From Halovulum dunhuangense (GTDB lineage: Bacteria > Pseudomonadota > Alphaproteobacteria > Rhodobacterales > Rhodobacteraceae), in the NCBI RefSeq assembly GCF_013093415.1, contig NZ_JABFBC010000001.1, positions 1-64,000 of the forward strand: DNA of 64,000 nt, in the 5' to 3' direction. A program made the position numbers and the translations under genes. How positions within the stretch are numbered: the first letter of the stretch is position 1; each line of letters opens with the position of its first letter. The notes beneath the pieces were generated by a model. It ran no database searches. It saw nothing but the letters and a program-made list of their open reading frames with translations, and was not told the origin of the DNA. Below are positions 36,116 through 44,694 of this stretch, piece by piece.

Positions 36116-36709
36116 ATGACCTCGGGCGATGAAAGGAAAGTGATGCCGTCCGCCGAAGGGCTTGCCGCTGCGGCGCAGACCGCCGGGCGCAAGGGTCCGC
36201 CGCCGGTGCATCTTTGGAACCCGCCCTTCTGCGGCGACATCGACATGCGCATCGCGGTGGACGGGACCTGGTTCTACCAGGGCACGCCGATCGGCCGCAA
36301 ACCGCTGGTCCGGCTCTTCGCCTCGATCCTGAAGCGCGAGGGAGAGAAATTCTTCCTCGTCACCCCGGTGGAAAAGGTCGGCATCACGGTCGACGACGCC
36401 CCCTTCGTCGCGGTGGATTTCGACGTCAGCCGCCCCGGTGCCGCCGACCAGGTACTGTCCTTCCTGACCAATGTCGGCGACCGTGTCATCGCCGGCCCCG
36501 ACAACCCGATCCGGGTCGAGCGCGCGCCGGACGGCACGCCGCGCCCCTACCTGCACGTCCGCGCGGGCCTTGAGGCGCTGATCGACCGCAAGAGCTTCTA
36601 CCGGATGGTGGAACTCGGAGAGAGCCTGCACCGCGACGGGCGGGACTGGTTCGGGATACGCTCGGACAGGGCGTTCTTCCCGATGATCCCCGATACGGAA
36701 CTGGCCTGA
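36116..36709 (+). CDS. DUF1285 domain protein
   Basis: This 197-residue cytoplasmic protein matches DUF1285 in PPPVHLWNPPFCGDIDMRIAVDGTWFYQGTPIGRKPLVRLFASIL and GEKFFLVTPVEKVGITVDDAPFVAV. The family's function is unknown. It is transcribed divergently from moxR across 95 bases, a gene neighbourhood common in this family, which suggests a functional or regulatory link. RBS AAAGGG precedes ATG 36116. Its last codons form one arm of the convergent hairpin at 36701. Confidence 0.92.
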   Translation: MTSGDERKVMPSAEGLAAAAQTAGRKGPPPVHLWNPPFCGDIDMRIAVDGTWFYQGTPIGRKPLVRLFASILKREGEKFFLVTPVEKVGITVDDAPFVAVDFDVSRPGAADQVLSFLTNVGDRVIAGPDNPIRVERAPDGTPRPYLHVRAGLEALIDRKSFYRMVELGESLHRDGRDWFGIRSDRAFFPMIPDTELA

Positions 36710-36721
36710 GCGTCAGGCCAG
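36701..36721. terminator. Convergent hairpin holding both stop codons
   Basis: CTGGCCTGA-gcg-TCAGGCCAG is a perfect 9-bp stem. The left TGA is the DUF1285 stop and the right TCA is the rppH stop, so both genes end Leu-Ala-stop in mirror image. No T run is present. It may stop transcription in both directions or protect 3' ends. Confidence 0.5.
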
Positions 36722-37189
36722 GTGCGGCGCGAACTCGTCCAGCACCTGCGCATAGACGGCACGCTTGAAGGGCACGATCGCGGCGATCAGCGCATCGGCC
36801 CGCATCCAGCGCCAGGCCCGGAATTCGGGATGCGGCGTGGCAAGATCGATCTGGCTCTCGTCCCCCACGAGCCGCAACAGGAACCAGAGCTGCTTCTGCC
36901 CGCGATAGCGCCCGCCCCAGGCCTTGCCGATCAGTTCGGGCGGCAGGTCATAGGTTACCCAGTCACGGGTCCGCGCCACCAGTTCCACCGCCCCCGCCGG
37001 AACCGAGATTTCCTCGGTCAACTCGCGCAGGGCGGCGCTCTCGGGGGTTTCACCTTCGTCGATGCCGCCCTGGGGCATCTGCCAGGCGCCGGGCGTGTCG
37101 ATCCGCTCTGCGGCGAAAACCTCGCCGGCGCCGTTCATGAGAACGACGCCGACGCAAGGCCTGTAGGGAAGCGACGCGGGGTCAGTCAT
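36713..37189 (-). CDS. rppH: RNA pyrophosphohydrolase (Nudix)
   Basis: This 158-residue Nudix enzyme removes pyrophosphate from triphosphorylated RNA 5' ends and so triggers RNase E decay. The start [22 protein letters not shown], the Nudix box [23 protein letters not shown] (last Gly of the consensus is Ser) and [14 protein letters not shown] with PEFRAWRWM are typical of RppH/NudH in alphaproteobacteria. It lies 20 bases after ctpA in the same direction. The C-terminus is in the convergent hairpin. Confidence 0.94.
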   Translation of the reverse strand: MTDPASLPYRPCVGVVLMNGAGEVFAAERIDTPGAWQMPQGGIDEGETPESAALRELTEEISVPAGAVELVARTRDWVTYDLPPELIGKAWGGRYRGQKQLWFLLRLVGDESQIDLATPHPEFRAWRWMRADALIAAIVPFKRAVYAQVLDEFAPHLA

Positions 37190-37209
37190 CCTGGGCAGGT
37201 GTCGCGGCC

Positions 37210-38550
37210 TTACTCGGCGCCGATGCCCAGGACCGAAAGGCCCTTGATCACGTCCAGCGCGTAGGCCAGCTGGTAATCCTCCAGCCGGCGGCGGGCGGCA
37301 TCCTCGGCGGCCTGCTGCTCCTGCTCGAACTGCTGCTGCTCATCCTCGGACAGCGAGTCGTTGGACAGCGCACCGCGCAGGTCGGCCTCGCTGCGGCGCT
37401 GTGCTGCGGCCTCCGCCTCGGTCATCTCGGCGTCATCCGGCGCCGGCTGCTGTTCGACGATGATGTCCGGCGCGACGCCCAGGCTCTGGATCGACCGGCC
37501 CGACGGCGTGTAATAGCGGGCCGTGGTCAGCCGCATCGCGCCTTCGCCCTGAAGCGGCACGATGGTCTGAACCGACCCCTTGCCGAAGCTGCGGGTACCG
37601 ACGACGATGGCGCGGCGGTGATCCTGCAACGCGCCCGCGACGATCTCCGACGCCGAAGCCGACCCGTTGTTGATCAGCACGACCACCGGCTTGCCCTCGG
37701 CCAGGTCGCCCGGCTCGGCATTGTAGCGGTCGCTGTCCTGCGGATCGCGGCCACGGGTCGACACGATCTCGCCCGCATCGAGGAAGGCATCCGACACCGC
37801 GACGGCCTGGTTCAGCAGGCCGCCCGGATTGTTGCGCAGGTCGACGACGAAGCCCTCGACATTCTCCATGCCGCCCAGCGCCTCGACCTGCTCCCGCAGG
37901 CCTTCCTCGAGGTTGGGATAGGTCTGGTCGGTGAAGGAACTGACGCGCAGCACCACGACATTGCCCTCGCTCCGGGCGCGCACGGCGGCCACGGTGATCG
38001 TGTCGCGGGTGAGCGTCAGGTCGAAGGGTTCCTCGACACCCTCGCGCACGATGGTGATGGTGATGTCCGAACCGACGGGCCCGCGCATCAGGTCCACCGC
38101 CTCGCTCAGGGTCAGGCCCAGCACCTGCTCTCCGTCGACATGGGTGATGAAGTCGCCCGGCTGGACGCCGGCCCGCGCGGCGGGGGTATCGTCGATCGGG
38201 GTCACGACCTTCACGAAGCCGTTTTCCTGCGTGACCTCGATCCCCAGCCCGCCGAACTCGCCACGGGTCTGCACCTGCATGTCGTCGAAATCCTGCGGCG
38301 GCAGATAGCTCGAATGCGGATCGAGCGAACTCAGCATCCCGTTGATCGCGCTTTCGATCAGGGCCTTCTCGTCCACCTCCTCGACATAGGTCGAGCGGAT
38401 CCGTTCGAAGATGTCGCCGAACAGGTCGAGCTGCTGATACGTCTCCGCGTTGGTCTGCACTTCCTGCGCGACGATCGGGGCAGCGAACTGCGTCGTCAGC
38501 AGGAACCCTGCACCGGCCCCTGCGGCGGCTGCGATGATGAACTTTCTCAT
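37210..38550 (-). CDS. ctpA: C-terminal processing protease (S41)
   Basis: This 446-residue periplasmic serine protease has a signal peptide or anchor (about 1-28). A PDZ domain (about 85-170, ...[35 protein letters not shown]) is followed by the protease core. The catalytic Ser lies in [15 protein letters not shown] and the Lys in [12 protein letters not shown], a Ser/Lys dyad. The tail is Gln/Glu rich ([16 protein letters not shown]). CtpA proteases trim periplasmic proteins, including peptidoglycan hydrolases. It follows the envC-like gene by 13 bases, which fits a cell-wall role. Confidence 0.95.
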   Translation of the reverse strand: MRKFIIAAAAGAGAGFLLTTQFAAPIVAQEVQTNAETYQQLDLFGDIFERIRSTYVEEVDEKALIESAINGMLSSLDPHSSYLPPQDFDDMQVQTRGEFGGLGIEVTQENGFVKVVTPIDDTPAARAGVQPGDFITHVDGEQVLGLTLSEAVDLMRGPVGSDITITIVREGVEEPFDLTLTRDTITVAAVRARSEGNVVVLRVSSFTDQTYPNLEEGLREQVEALGGMENVEGFVVDLRNNPGGLLNQAVAVSDAFLDAGEIVSTRGRDPQDSDRYNAEPGDLAEGKPVVVLINNGSASASEIVAGALQDHRRAIVVGTRSFGKGSVQTIVPLQGEGAMRLTTARYYTPSGRSIQSLGVAPDIIVEQQPAPDDAEMTEAEAAAQRRSEADLRGALSNDSLSEDEQQQFEQEQQAAEDAARRRLEDYQLAYALDVIKGLSVLGIGAE

Positions 38551-38563
38551 GCTCTCCCCGTCC

Positions 38564-39649
38564 TCAATCCGAACTTCCGATCCAGGGCGTCGGGTCGACC
38601 GGCCTCTGGTCGTGTCTCAATTCCATATAGAGCGTTTTCAGCTCGGGTTGACCAGAATCTGACCCGGAAACGGGCAAAAATTCTTCGTGATCCCCTCCGC
38701 CCGGCAGGAAGCCCAGCGGTGCGCCCGCCCCGACCAGCTCGGACGGCTCGACCAGGACTGTCTCCATCCCCGCCAGCACGAGAAGCGTGTTCAGTCCCGG
38801 CTCCAGGATCACCACGCGGCCATAACCGTCCAGTTCTCCGACGAAGCGGACGCTTGCCGGCACCGGCGCCGTCACCAGCCTGCCGCCCGGCGCTGCAAGC
38901 GCAAGGCCCGGACGCTCGACCCCGGCGGGATCCACCTCTCCGAAGCCGCGCTGGATCTCTCCGTCCACCGGCAGCGCAAGACCACCCGGCTCGAAGGGCA
39001 GCTCGATGATCTCTTCCTCCGAGGGGGTGGCGCTTTCCAGCGCGATCGCCAGCGCGGCCAGGTTGGCGGCATCCGGACCGATATCGGGAATGTCGGCGGT
39101 TGCCGCGCGGTCGGCATCCGCGCGGGCGATCAGGGTGTCCCGCACCTCTGCCAGCCGGCCCCGCGTCTGCGTGATGCGGGCAAGCGCCTCGTCCTGCCGG
39201 GCGCGCAGCATTTCAAGCGCATCGCGCGCGGCAGCGGCATTGCGCGCACGCAGGTCGGCAGCGCCCGCCGCGCGCTTCATCAGCAGCATGGCGCGCGCCC
39301 CGTCGATCGGGCTGGCGGCACCGGTCAGAACCAGCGGCTCGCTGATCGAGCCCATCCGCGCAACGCCACCCAGAAGCCGGCGCAGTCCCGCGCGTTCCTG
39401 TTCCAGCACCCGCTCGCGGTCGCGGATGCGACCGGCCACGGCCGCGATCTCGGTCCGCAGCGCCTGTTCCGCCTGCTCGTAGGCGCGGACCGCCTGACCA
39501 AGCGCGCGGCGCTGCGCGATGTTGGTATCGGCGGTGGAAATGGCAGCCTCGGCCTCGCGCAGGGCGTCGAGCCGCGCCTCGAGCGACTGCGCATGGACCG
39601 GCCCGGCCAGCACCAGCAACAGGACGAATGCCCGCGCGCCTTTCATCAT
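38564..39649 (-). CDS. EnvC-like murein hydrolase activator (degenerate M23)
   Basis: This 361-residue secreted protein has a signal peptide ending GPVHAQ. A long coiled coil (about 25-215, LEARLDALREAEAAIS...ALEMLRARQDEALARI) is followed by a C-terminal LytM/M23 fold (PVDGEIQRGFGEV...GRLVTAPVPASVRFVGELDGYGRVVILEPG). The metal-binding histidines of active LytM enzymes are missing (RPGLAL in place of HxGxD, LLVLAGM in place of HxH). It therefore most likely activates amidases at the septum, as EnvC does. The start overlaps the gpmI stop (TGATG; a second ATG follows at 39646). Confidence 0.88.
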   Translation of the reverse strand: MMKGARAFVLLLVLAGPVHAQSLEARLDALREAEAAISTADTNIAQRRALGQAVRAYEQAEQALRTEIAAVAGRIRDRERVLEQERAGLRRLLGGVARMGSISEPLVLTGAASPIDGARAMLLMKRAAGAADLRARNAAAARDALEMLRARQDEALARITQTRGRLAEVRDTLIARADADRAATADIPDIGPDAANLAALAIALESATPSEEEIIELPFEPGGLALPVDGEIQRGFGEVDPAGVERPGLALAAPGGRLVTAPVPASVRFVGELDGYGRVVILEPGLNTLLVLAGMETVLVEPSELVGAGAPLGFLPGGGDHEEFLPVSGSDSGQPELKTLYMELRHDQRPVDPTPWIGSSD

Positions 39650-41169
39650 CAGGCGGTCAGCAGCGATCGGCCGGTCATCTCGGCCGGCTGTTCGATTCCC
39701 ATGAGTTGCAGCAGGCTTGGCGCAAGATCGCCCAGCGTGCCCCCCGACCGCAGCCCCGCACCTGCCGGGCCGTTGTAGAGAACCACGGGCACCGGGTTCA
39801 GCGTATGTGCGGTGTGCGGGCCACCCGTGTCGGGGTCGATCATCGTCTCGCAATTGCCGTGGTCGGCGGTCAGGATCATCGCACCGCCCGCATCGTCAAG
39901 TGCCGCCAGAAGCTGCCCGACACCGGCATCCACCGCCTCGCAGGCCGTGATGGCCGCCTCCAGCACGCCGGTATGGCCCACCATGTCGGGGTTCGCGTAG
40001 TTCACGACGATCAGCGCGTACTCTTCCGAGCGGACCGCAGCACAGAGATGCTCGGTCACCTCGGCCGCCGACATCTCGGGCTGAAGGTCATAGGTCTTCA
40101 CCCTGGGGCTGGGCGCCATGTAGCGCACCTCGCCGTCCTCGGGGGTCTCGACACCGCCGTTCAGGAAAAAGGTGACATGTGGGTACTTCTCGGTCTCGGC
40201 GATGCGGAACTGCTTCAGCCCCTGCTTCGCCACCCAGTGGCCAAGCGTGTTCACGATCTCCTCGGCGGGGAACATCGCCTCCATGAAGCGGTTGTGCGCC
40301 TCGGAATACTCCACCATCCCGCAGACCGCCGCAAAGCGGGGCCGCGCCGATGCGTCGAAGGCATCGAAGTCGGGATCCGCGAGCGCCGACAGGATCTCGC
40401 GCGCACGGTCTGCGCGAAAGTTCAGAAACAGAAGCCCGTCGCCATCGGCCATGCCCGCATAGCCGCCGATGGCCGTGGGCGTCGCGAACTCGTCCGTGGC
40501 GCCGGCGGCATGGCTTGCCGCGATCGCCTCTGCGGCGTCGGTGGCGCTGGCGCCCTTGCCGGACACCACCAGGTCGAACGCCTCCTGCACCCGCTCCCAG
40601 CGGTTGTCGCGGTCCATGGCGAAGAAGCGCCCGCAGACCGTGGCGATGCGCGCGCCCTCGGGCAGGTCCGCCTCCAGCGAGGCGATCTGGCCCGCCGCCG
40701 ATTTCGGGGCCACGTCGCGCCCGTCCAGGAACGCATGCACGGCCACCGGAATGCCCTGCGCGGCCAGCACGGCAGCGGCCCGCGCAATGTGACGCTGGTG
40801 CGAATGCACGCCGCCGGGGCTGGCCAGGCCCGCCAGATGCGCGGTGCCGCCCGATTTCTTCAGCGCGGCGGCAAAGCGCGCCAGCGCCGGGTTGGCGTCG
40901 AAGCTGCCATCGGCGATGGCGTTGTCGATCCGCGGCAGATCCATCCAGACCGTGCGGCCAGCGCCGATATTGGTGTGGCCCACCTCGGAATTGCCCATCT
41001 GCCCCTCGGGCAGCCCTACGGCGGGGCCGTGGGCGGTCAGCGTCGCGTTGGGGCACTCGGCCATCAGGCGATCGAAGTTGGGCGTATCGGCCTGCGCAAC
41101 CGCGTTTCCCTCGCGCCGATCGCTCAGCCCCCAGCCATCCAGAATGCACAGCACCACCGGCCTGACCAT
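39649..41169 (-). CDS. gpmI: 2,3-bisphosphoglycerate-independent phosphoglycerate mutase
   Basis: This 506-residue Mn-dependent enzyme interconverts 3- and 2-phosphoglycerate in glycolysis. Family motifs are CILDGWG at the N-terminus, the phosphoserine loop GNSEVGHTNIGAGR, FLDGRDVAPKSA, FRADRAREI and the C-terminal metal site ILTADHGNCETM...HTAHTLNPVP. The length is normal. Its stop overlaps the envC-like start. RBS CAGGAGA precedes ATG 41169. Confidence 0.97.
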   Translation of the reverse strand: MVRPVVLCILDGWGLSDRREGNAVAQADTPNFDRLMAECPNATLTAHGPAVGLPEGQMGNSEVGHTNIGAGRTVWMDLPRIDNAIADGSFDANPALARFAAALKKSGGTAHLAGLASPGGVHSHQRHIARAAAVLAAQGIPVAVHAFLDGRDVAPKSAAGQIASLEADLPEGARIATVCGRFFAMDRDNRWERVQEAFDLVVSGKGASATDAAEAIAASHAAGATDEFATPTAIGGYAGMADGDGLLFLNFRADRAREILSALADPDFDAFDASARPRFAAVCGMVEYSEAHNRFMEAMFPAEEIVNTLGHWVAKQGLKQFRIAETEKYPHVTFFLNGGVETPEDGEVRYMAPSPRVKTYDLQPEMSAAEVTEHLCAAVRSEEYALIVVNYANPDMVGHTGVLEAAITACEAVDAGVGQLLAALDDAGGAMILTADHGNCETMIDPDTGGPHTAHTLNPVPVVLYNGPAGAGLRSGGTLGDLAPSLLQLMGIEQPAEMTGRSLLTA

Positions 41170-41241
41170 GTCGAATTCTCCTGCCTGTCCTGGTTGGGGC
41201 GCACCCTAGTGCCCACCCCGGAAAATGAAAAGCGGCCGGCG

Positions 41242-41712
41242 TCAGTCCCGATGATAGGGCGTCCCGGCAAGGATCGAGGCCGCCCGGTAAAGCTGCTCTG
41301 CCAGCATCACCCGCACCAGCATGTGCGGCCAGACCATCCGACCGAAGGACAGCGAGAAATCCGCCCGGTCGCGCAGGTCCGGGGCCAGCCCATCCGCGCC
41401 CCCGATCATCAGGCACATGTCGCGCCGCCCCTCGTCGCGCCAGCCGGCGATCCGCTCGGCAAGGGCGGGCGAGTCAAGCTGCGCGCCACGTTCATCCAGC
41501 ACGACACGCAAAGCGCCCTGCGGGCAGGCCCCCTCAAGCAGAGGCGCCTCGGCCCCCATGCCGCCGCCCTTCTTCGCCTCCACCTCCAGCAACGACAGCG
41601 GGCCCAGCCCCAGCGGCCGGCCCGTACGCTCGAAGCGCCTGGCGTAGTCGTCGAAGATATCCTTCTCCGGCCCGGCACGCAGCCGGCCGACGGCGGCAAT
41701 CGTCACCCGCAT
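41242..41712 (-). CDS. rlmH: 23S rRNA pseudouridine-1915 N3-methyltransferase
   Basis: This 156-residue SPOUT methyltransferase modifies helix 69 of 23S rRNA. Motifs: GRLRAGPEKDIFDDYARRF, LDERGAQLDSPALAERI, the SAM-binding knot region MIGGADGLAPDLRDRADFSLSFGRMVWPHMLVRVMLAEQLYRA and the terminal GTPYHRD. It lies 10 bases after rsfS in the usual rsfS-rlmH order, both acting on the large subunit. Confidence 0.97.
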   Translation of the reverse strand: MRVTIAAVGRLRAGPEKDIFDDYARRFERTGRPLGLGPLSLLEVEAKKGGGMGAEAPLLEGACPQGALRVVLDERGAQLDSPALAERIAGWRDEGRRDMCLMIGGADGLAPDLRDRADFSLSFGRMVWPHMLVRVMLAEQLYRAASILAGTPYHRD

Positions 41713-41722
41713 CGAACAGGGG

Positions 41723-42160
41723 TCACGCGTCCGTGCGGACGCGCTTCAACTGCTCCTCGGCCGACAGCCACATCTTTTCCAGCTGGTAGAAGTCGCGCAC
41801 CTCGGGGCGGAACACATGAACGATGGCGTCGCCGCAATCGATCAGCACCCAGTCCCCGGTGTCCTTGCCTTCCATGCGCACCGGCTCTCCGGTGGCCTGC
41901 TTCACGCGGTCCGCCAGCTTCTCCGAGATCGAGGCCACCTGCCGCGATGACCGGCCCGAGGCGACGACCATGTGGTCGGCCATCTCGGACTTGCCGCGAA
42001 GGTCGATCACGACCACGTCCTCGGCCTTGTCGTCATCCAGCGATGTCAGGATCAGGTTCAGAAGGTCTGTGTCGGACGCAGTCCCAGTCTGCGCCTCACG
42101 GGGCGTCGCGGCCGTCTGTGCCGCTTCTGCACGTTCACTCAGAACGATGTCCTCCTTCAC
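41723..42160 (-). CDS. rsfS: Ribosomal silencing factor RsfS
   Basis: This 145-residue protein binds L14 and blocks subunit joining under starvation. The core is TSLDDDKAEDVVVIDLRGKSEMADHMVVASGRSSRQVASISEKL with GDWVLIDCGDAIVHVFRPEVRDFYQLEKMW. About 28 variable residues precede it. The start is uncertain: GTG 42160 has GGGGAAG upstream, while the strongest ribosome site (AAGGAGG, 42156-42150) would favour a start a few codons later where only CTG is in frame. Confidence 0.94.
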   Translation of the reverse strand: MKEDIVLSERAEAAQTAATPREAQTGTASDTDLLNLILTSLDDDKAEDVVVIDLRGKSEMADHMVVASGRSSRQVASISEKLADRVKQATGEPVRMEGKDTGDWVLIDCGDAIVHVFRPEVRDFYQLEKMWLSAEEQLKRVRTDA

Positions 42161-42218
42161 GCGCGCCGGCTTCCCCCGGCGCAGGGTGCCCCAAAGGTAA
42201 TGCGAAACCGCCCTCCAC

Positions 42219-43157
42219 TCAAGGGAGGCGGGCGATCCGCTCTGTCAGAAGCGCGTAGAAGCCCTCATCGTCGACCCAGCGCAGATAGTGGACATTGGCC
42301 GGCCGGCCCGTCACCCCCCACCAGTCGGCAACGGTCATGCCCATGGTCAGTTCCGACGCGCACTCGACCTCCACGTTGATCATCCGCCCGGAATAGAGTT
42401 CGGGCTTCAGCAGCCAGGCGATCACGTTCGGATCGTGCAGCGGTCCGCCATCGGTGCCGTACTTGTGCTCGTCGAAACGCTCGAAGAAGTCGAGCAGCGC
42501 CGCCGTCGCGGTGCCGGTCCGGGTGCCCATCCGGCGGAACCGCTCGATCCTTTTCGCCGTCGTCAGGCAATGATGGGTCAGGTCGAGCGGGATCAGCGTG
42601 ACGGGGCGGCCGCAACGGAACACGATCCGGGCCGCCTGCGGATCGACATGGATGTTGAACTCCGCCGCCGGGGTGGTGTTGCCGCCCTCGAACAGCCCAC
42701 CGCCCATCGAGACGATCTCGCGGATGCGGGGCGCGATGTCGGGGGCGCGCTGCAAGGCGGTGGCGATGTTCGTCAGCGGGCCCAGCGCGCAAAGCGTGAT
42801 CCCGTCATCCCGGGCCGCCCGCAGCGTGTCGATGATGAAATCCACGCCGTGTTTCGCCTGAAGCGGCATCTCGGGTTCCGGCAGGTCGGGTCCGTCCAGC
42901 CCGGTCTTGCCGTGGACATATTCCGCCGTCACCAGCGGGCGCACCAGCGGCCGGTCGCAGCCGGCAAAGACCGGCACATCCGTGCGCCCCGCCAGTTCCA
43001 GCGTCTTGCGCACGTTCTTCTCGGTCAGTGCCAGGGGCACGTTGCCCGCGACCGCGACGACACCCAGCACCTCGAGTTCGGGCGAGGCCAGCGCCATCAG
43101 GATCGCGACCGCGTCGTCCTGCCCGGGATCGGTGTCGATGATGATCTTGCGTGCCAT
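42219..43157 (-). CDS. Inosine/uridine-preferring nucleoside hydrolase
   Basis: This 312-residue calcium-dependent enzyme of the nucleoside hydrolase family cleaves nucleosides to base and ribose. The N-terminal Ca-binding motif is IIIDTDPGQDDAVAILMAL. Further hallmarks are VFAGCDRPL, LGPLTNIATAL, VSMGGGLFEGGNTTPAAEFNIHVDPQAA and GGPLHDPNVIAWLL (second Ca ligand). The active-site His region is LTHHCLTT. It lies upstream of rsfS with a 58-base gap. The exact base preference cannot be read from sequence alone. Confidence 0.93.
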   Translation of the reverse strand: MARKIIIDTDPGQDDAVAILMALASPELEVLGVVAVAGNVPLALTEKNVRKTLELAGRTDVPVFAGCDRPLVRPLVTAEYVHGKTGLDGPDLPEPEMPLQAKHGVDFIIDTLRAARDDGITLCALGPLTNIATALQRAPDIAPRIREIVSMGGGLFEGGNTTPAAEFNIHVDPQAARIVFRCGRPVTLIPLDLTHHCLTTAKRIERFRRMGTRTGTATAALLDFFERFDEHKYGTDGGPLHDPNVIAWLLKPELYSGRMINVEVECASELTMGMTVADWWGVTGRPANVHYLRWVDDEGFYALLTERIARLP

Positions 43158-43304
43158 GCCGTCCTGCCCCGACCATCCGTTCGGGCCAGCACAGTAGCGG
43201 GGCGCCCGGCGGTGAAAAGGGAAAAAACGCCCCCGCAGCGGTGCCAGGGGGACGCCAGGTTCAGGCCCGGGACCGAGGATGGCGATCCCTGCCCGGTGGG
43301 AGCC

Positions 43305-43538
43305 TCAGGCGAGGTAGCGGGCGATCTCGTCCTTCAGGGCCATGCGCTCCTTGCGCATCTCGGCCATGTGGAAATCGTCCGTCGGCTCGACATCCGTCTC
43401 GGCGCGATGGATCGCGCGGTTCAACTCGTGGTAGCGGTCGGCCAGCCCGGCGAAATGGGCGTCCTCCTGGCGAAGTTCGTGGATCCGGTCGGCCTTGCCG
43501 GGAAAATCGGCGGCCAGTTCATGGGGGACATGGGTCAT
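43305..43538 (-). CDS. DUF465 (YdcH-like) small protein
   Basis: This 77-residue, highly charged helical protein matches DUF465 (HELRQEDAHFAGLADRYHELNRAIHRAET, FHMAEMRKERMALKDEIARYL). It is probably a coiled-coil dimer; the function is unknown. ATG 43538 is chosen because AAGGAG lies 9 bases upstream; the ATG at 43556 overlaps that ribosome site. An FnrL-type box is centred 66 bases upstream, so oxygen control is likely. The 147 bases downstream, to 43158, hold nothing recognisable. Confidence 0.88.
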   Translation of the reverse strand: MTHVPHELAADFPGKADRIHELRQEDAHFAGLADRYHELNRAIHRAETDVEPTDDFHMAEMRKERMALKDEIARYLA

Positions 43539-43597
43539 CTGCTCGGGCTCCTTCATGGTCTGTCAGGAAGCCTTGCCGGAACCGTCCGGCGCCGCCC

Positions 43598-43611
43598 TTG
43601 ACCTGGATCAA
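43598..43611 (-). promoter_or_regulatory. FnrL/Crp-Fnr box upstream of the DUF465 gene
   Basis: TTGAC-CTGG-ATCAA matches the FNR consensus TTGAT-N4-ATCAA in 9 of 10 positions, and the flanks extend the dyad to CTTGA...TCAAG. It lies between the ilvE stop and the DUF465 start, both minus strand, so it can only serve the DUF465 gene. A class II position (-41.5) would put the transcription start near 43563. Confidence 0.65.
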
Positions 43612-43674
43612 GCCCCGGAAACGACAGCGCCCGCCCCCTGGGGGGACGGGCGCAAGCGGGCGATGACGAAGGTC

Positions 43675-44544
43675 TCAGGCCCGGACCAGCTTCTCGTAAT
43701 CCTCGGCGATCGAGCGGGTCAGCGCGCCCACCTCGAAGTTGTAGTCGCCGATCTGGCCCACCGGGGTGACCTCGGCGGCGGTGCCGGTCAGCCAGCACTG
43801 CTCGAAGCTCTCCATCTCGGACGGCTCGATATGGCGCTCGATCACGGTGATGCCCTTTTCCTTCAGCATCCCGATCACGGTCTGGCGGGTGATCCCGTTC
43901 AAAAAGCAATCGGGCTTGGGCGTGTGCACCTCGCCGTTCTTGACGAAGAACACGTTGGCGCCGGTCGCCTCGGCGACATAGCCGCGATAGTCCATCATCA
44001 GCGCGTCCGAGCAGCCTTTCTTCTCGGCCGCGTGCTTGGACATGGTGCAGATCATGTAGAGCCCGGCCGCCTTGGCGAAGCAGGGGATCGTCTCGGGCGA
44101 CGGGCGCTTCCATTTCGAGATGTCGAGCTTCGCGCCCTTCATCTTGGCATCGCCGTAATAGGCGCCCCAGGCCCAGATCGCGATCGCCAGGTGGACCGGG
44201 TTCCGGGCCGAGGCGACGCCCATGTCCTCGCCCGAGCCGCGCCAGCACAGCGCGCGCACATAGGCATCCTTCAGGCCGCTGGCCTTCAGCGTCTCGTCCT
44301 TGGCCGCCTCGATCTGGTCGGCGGTATAGGGAATCGGGATATCCAGCTCACGCCCGGAGAACAGCAGCCGCTCGGAATGCTCGCGGCTCTTGAAGATCTT
44401 GCCGCCATAGGCGCGCTCGCCCTCGAACACCGACGAGGCATAGTGCATCGCATGGGTCAGGATATGCACCTTGGCATCGCGCCAGGGCGTCAGAACGCCA
44501 TCCATCCAGATGACACCATCGCGATCATCATAAGCGGTGCCCAT
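43675..44544 (-). CDS. ilvE: Branched-chain amino acid aminotransferase
   Basis: This 289-residue fold-type IV PLP enzyme performs the last step in valine, leucine and isoleucine synthesis. Features: VIWMDGVLTPWRDAKVHILTHAMHYASSVFEGERAY at the N-terminus, RALCWRGSG, the SKHAAEKKGCSDALMMDYRGYVAEATGANVFFV segment and CWLTGTAAEVTPVGQIG with the phosphate-binding Thr residues. RBS GGAGG lies 8 bases before ATG 44544. It is divergent from petP across a 150-base gap with three related motifs. Confidence 0.95.
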   Translation of the reverse strand: MGTAYDDRDGVIWMDGVLTPWRDAKVHILTHAMHYASSVFEGERAYGGKIFKSREHSERLLFSGRELDIPIPYTADQIEAAKDETLKASGLKDAYVRALCWRGSGEDMGVASARNPVHLAIAIWAWGAYYGDAKMKGAKLDISKWKRPSPETIPCFAKAAGLYMICTMSKHAAEKKGCSDALMMDYRGYVAEATGANVFFVKNGEVHTPKPDCFLNGITRQTVIGMLKEKGITVIERHIEPSEMESFEQCWLTGTAAEVTPVGQIGDYNFEVGALTRSIAEDYEKLVRA

Positions 44545-44568
44545 CGTCCATCCTCCAGAATTTTGCCG

Positions 44569-44638
44569 AATGTTGCGCCACCCGACGCCATCTCGACACA
44601 ATGTTACGCTTTTCATCGACTCGGCTAACATTGCGCCC
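44569..44638. promoter_or_regulatory. Three AATGTTRCGC motifs in the ilvE-petP gap
   Basis: AATGTTGCGCC (44569-44579) and AATGTTACGC (44600-44609) are in direct orientation, and TAACATTGCGCCC (44626-44638) is the inverted form. The last two form a dyad AATGTTA-N19-TAACATT. The inverted copy covers the likely ilvE -10 region and abuts the petP -35. MarR regulators often bind their own divergent promoter, so PetP is the obvious candidate binder; this is inference. Confidence 0.5.
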
Positions 44639-44667
44639 TTGGAAAGTCAACAAGGCTGACATAAATT
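44639..44667 (+). promoter_or_regulatory. Promoter of petPR
   Basis: TTGGAA (44639-44644), 17 bases, TAAATT (44662-44667). A facing minus-strand -35 TTGACT (44650-44645) for ilvE overlaps its spacer, with TAGCCG 17 bases further on as a weak -10. Confidence 0.5.
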
Positions 44668-44694
44668 GAACCGAGAACCGACAGGAGCGCCGCG

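Noticed and set aside
39628-42258. A long plus-strand open frame antisense to gpmI, rlmH and rsfS
   Set aside because: All three underlying minus-strand genes are confidently identified; the frame has no ribosome site or motif.
44646-44650. TTGACT on the minus strand as a strong ilvE promoter
   Set aside because: The -35 is good but the -10 at 17 bases (TAGCCG) is weak. It is mentioned under the motif entry and not listed as a separate promoter.
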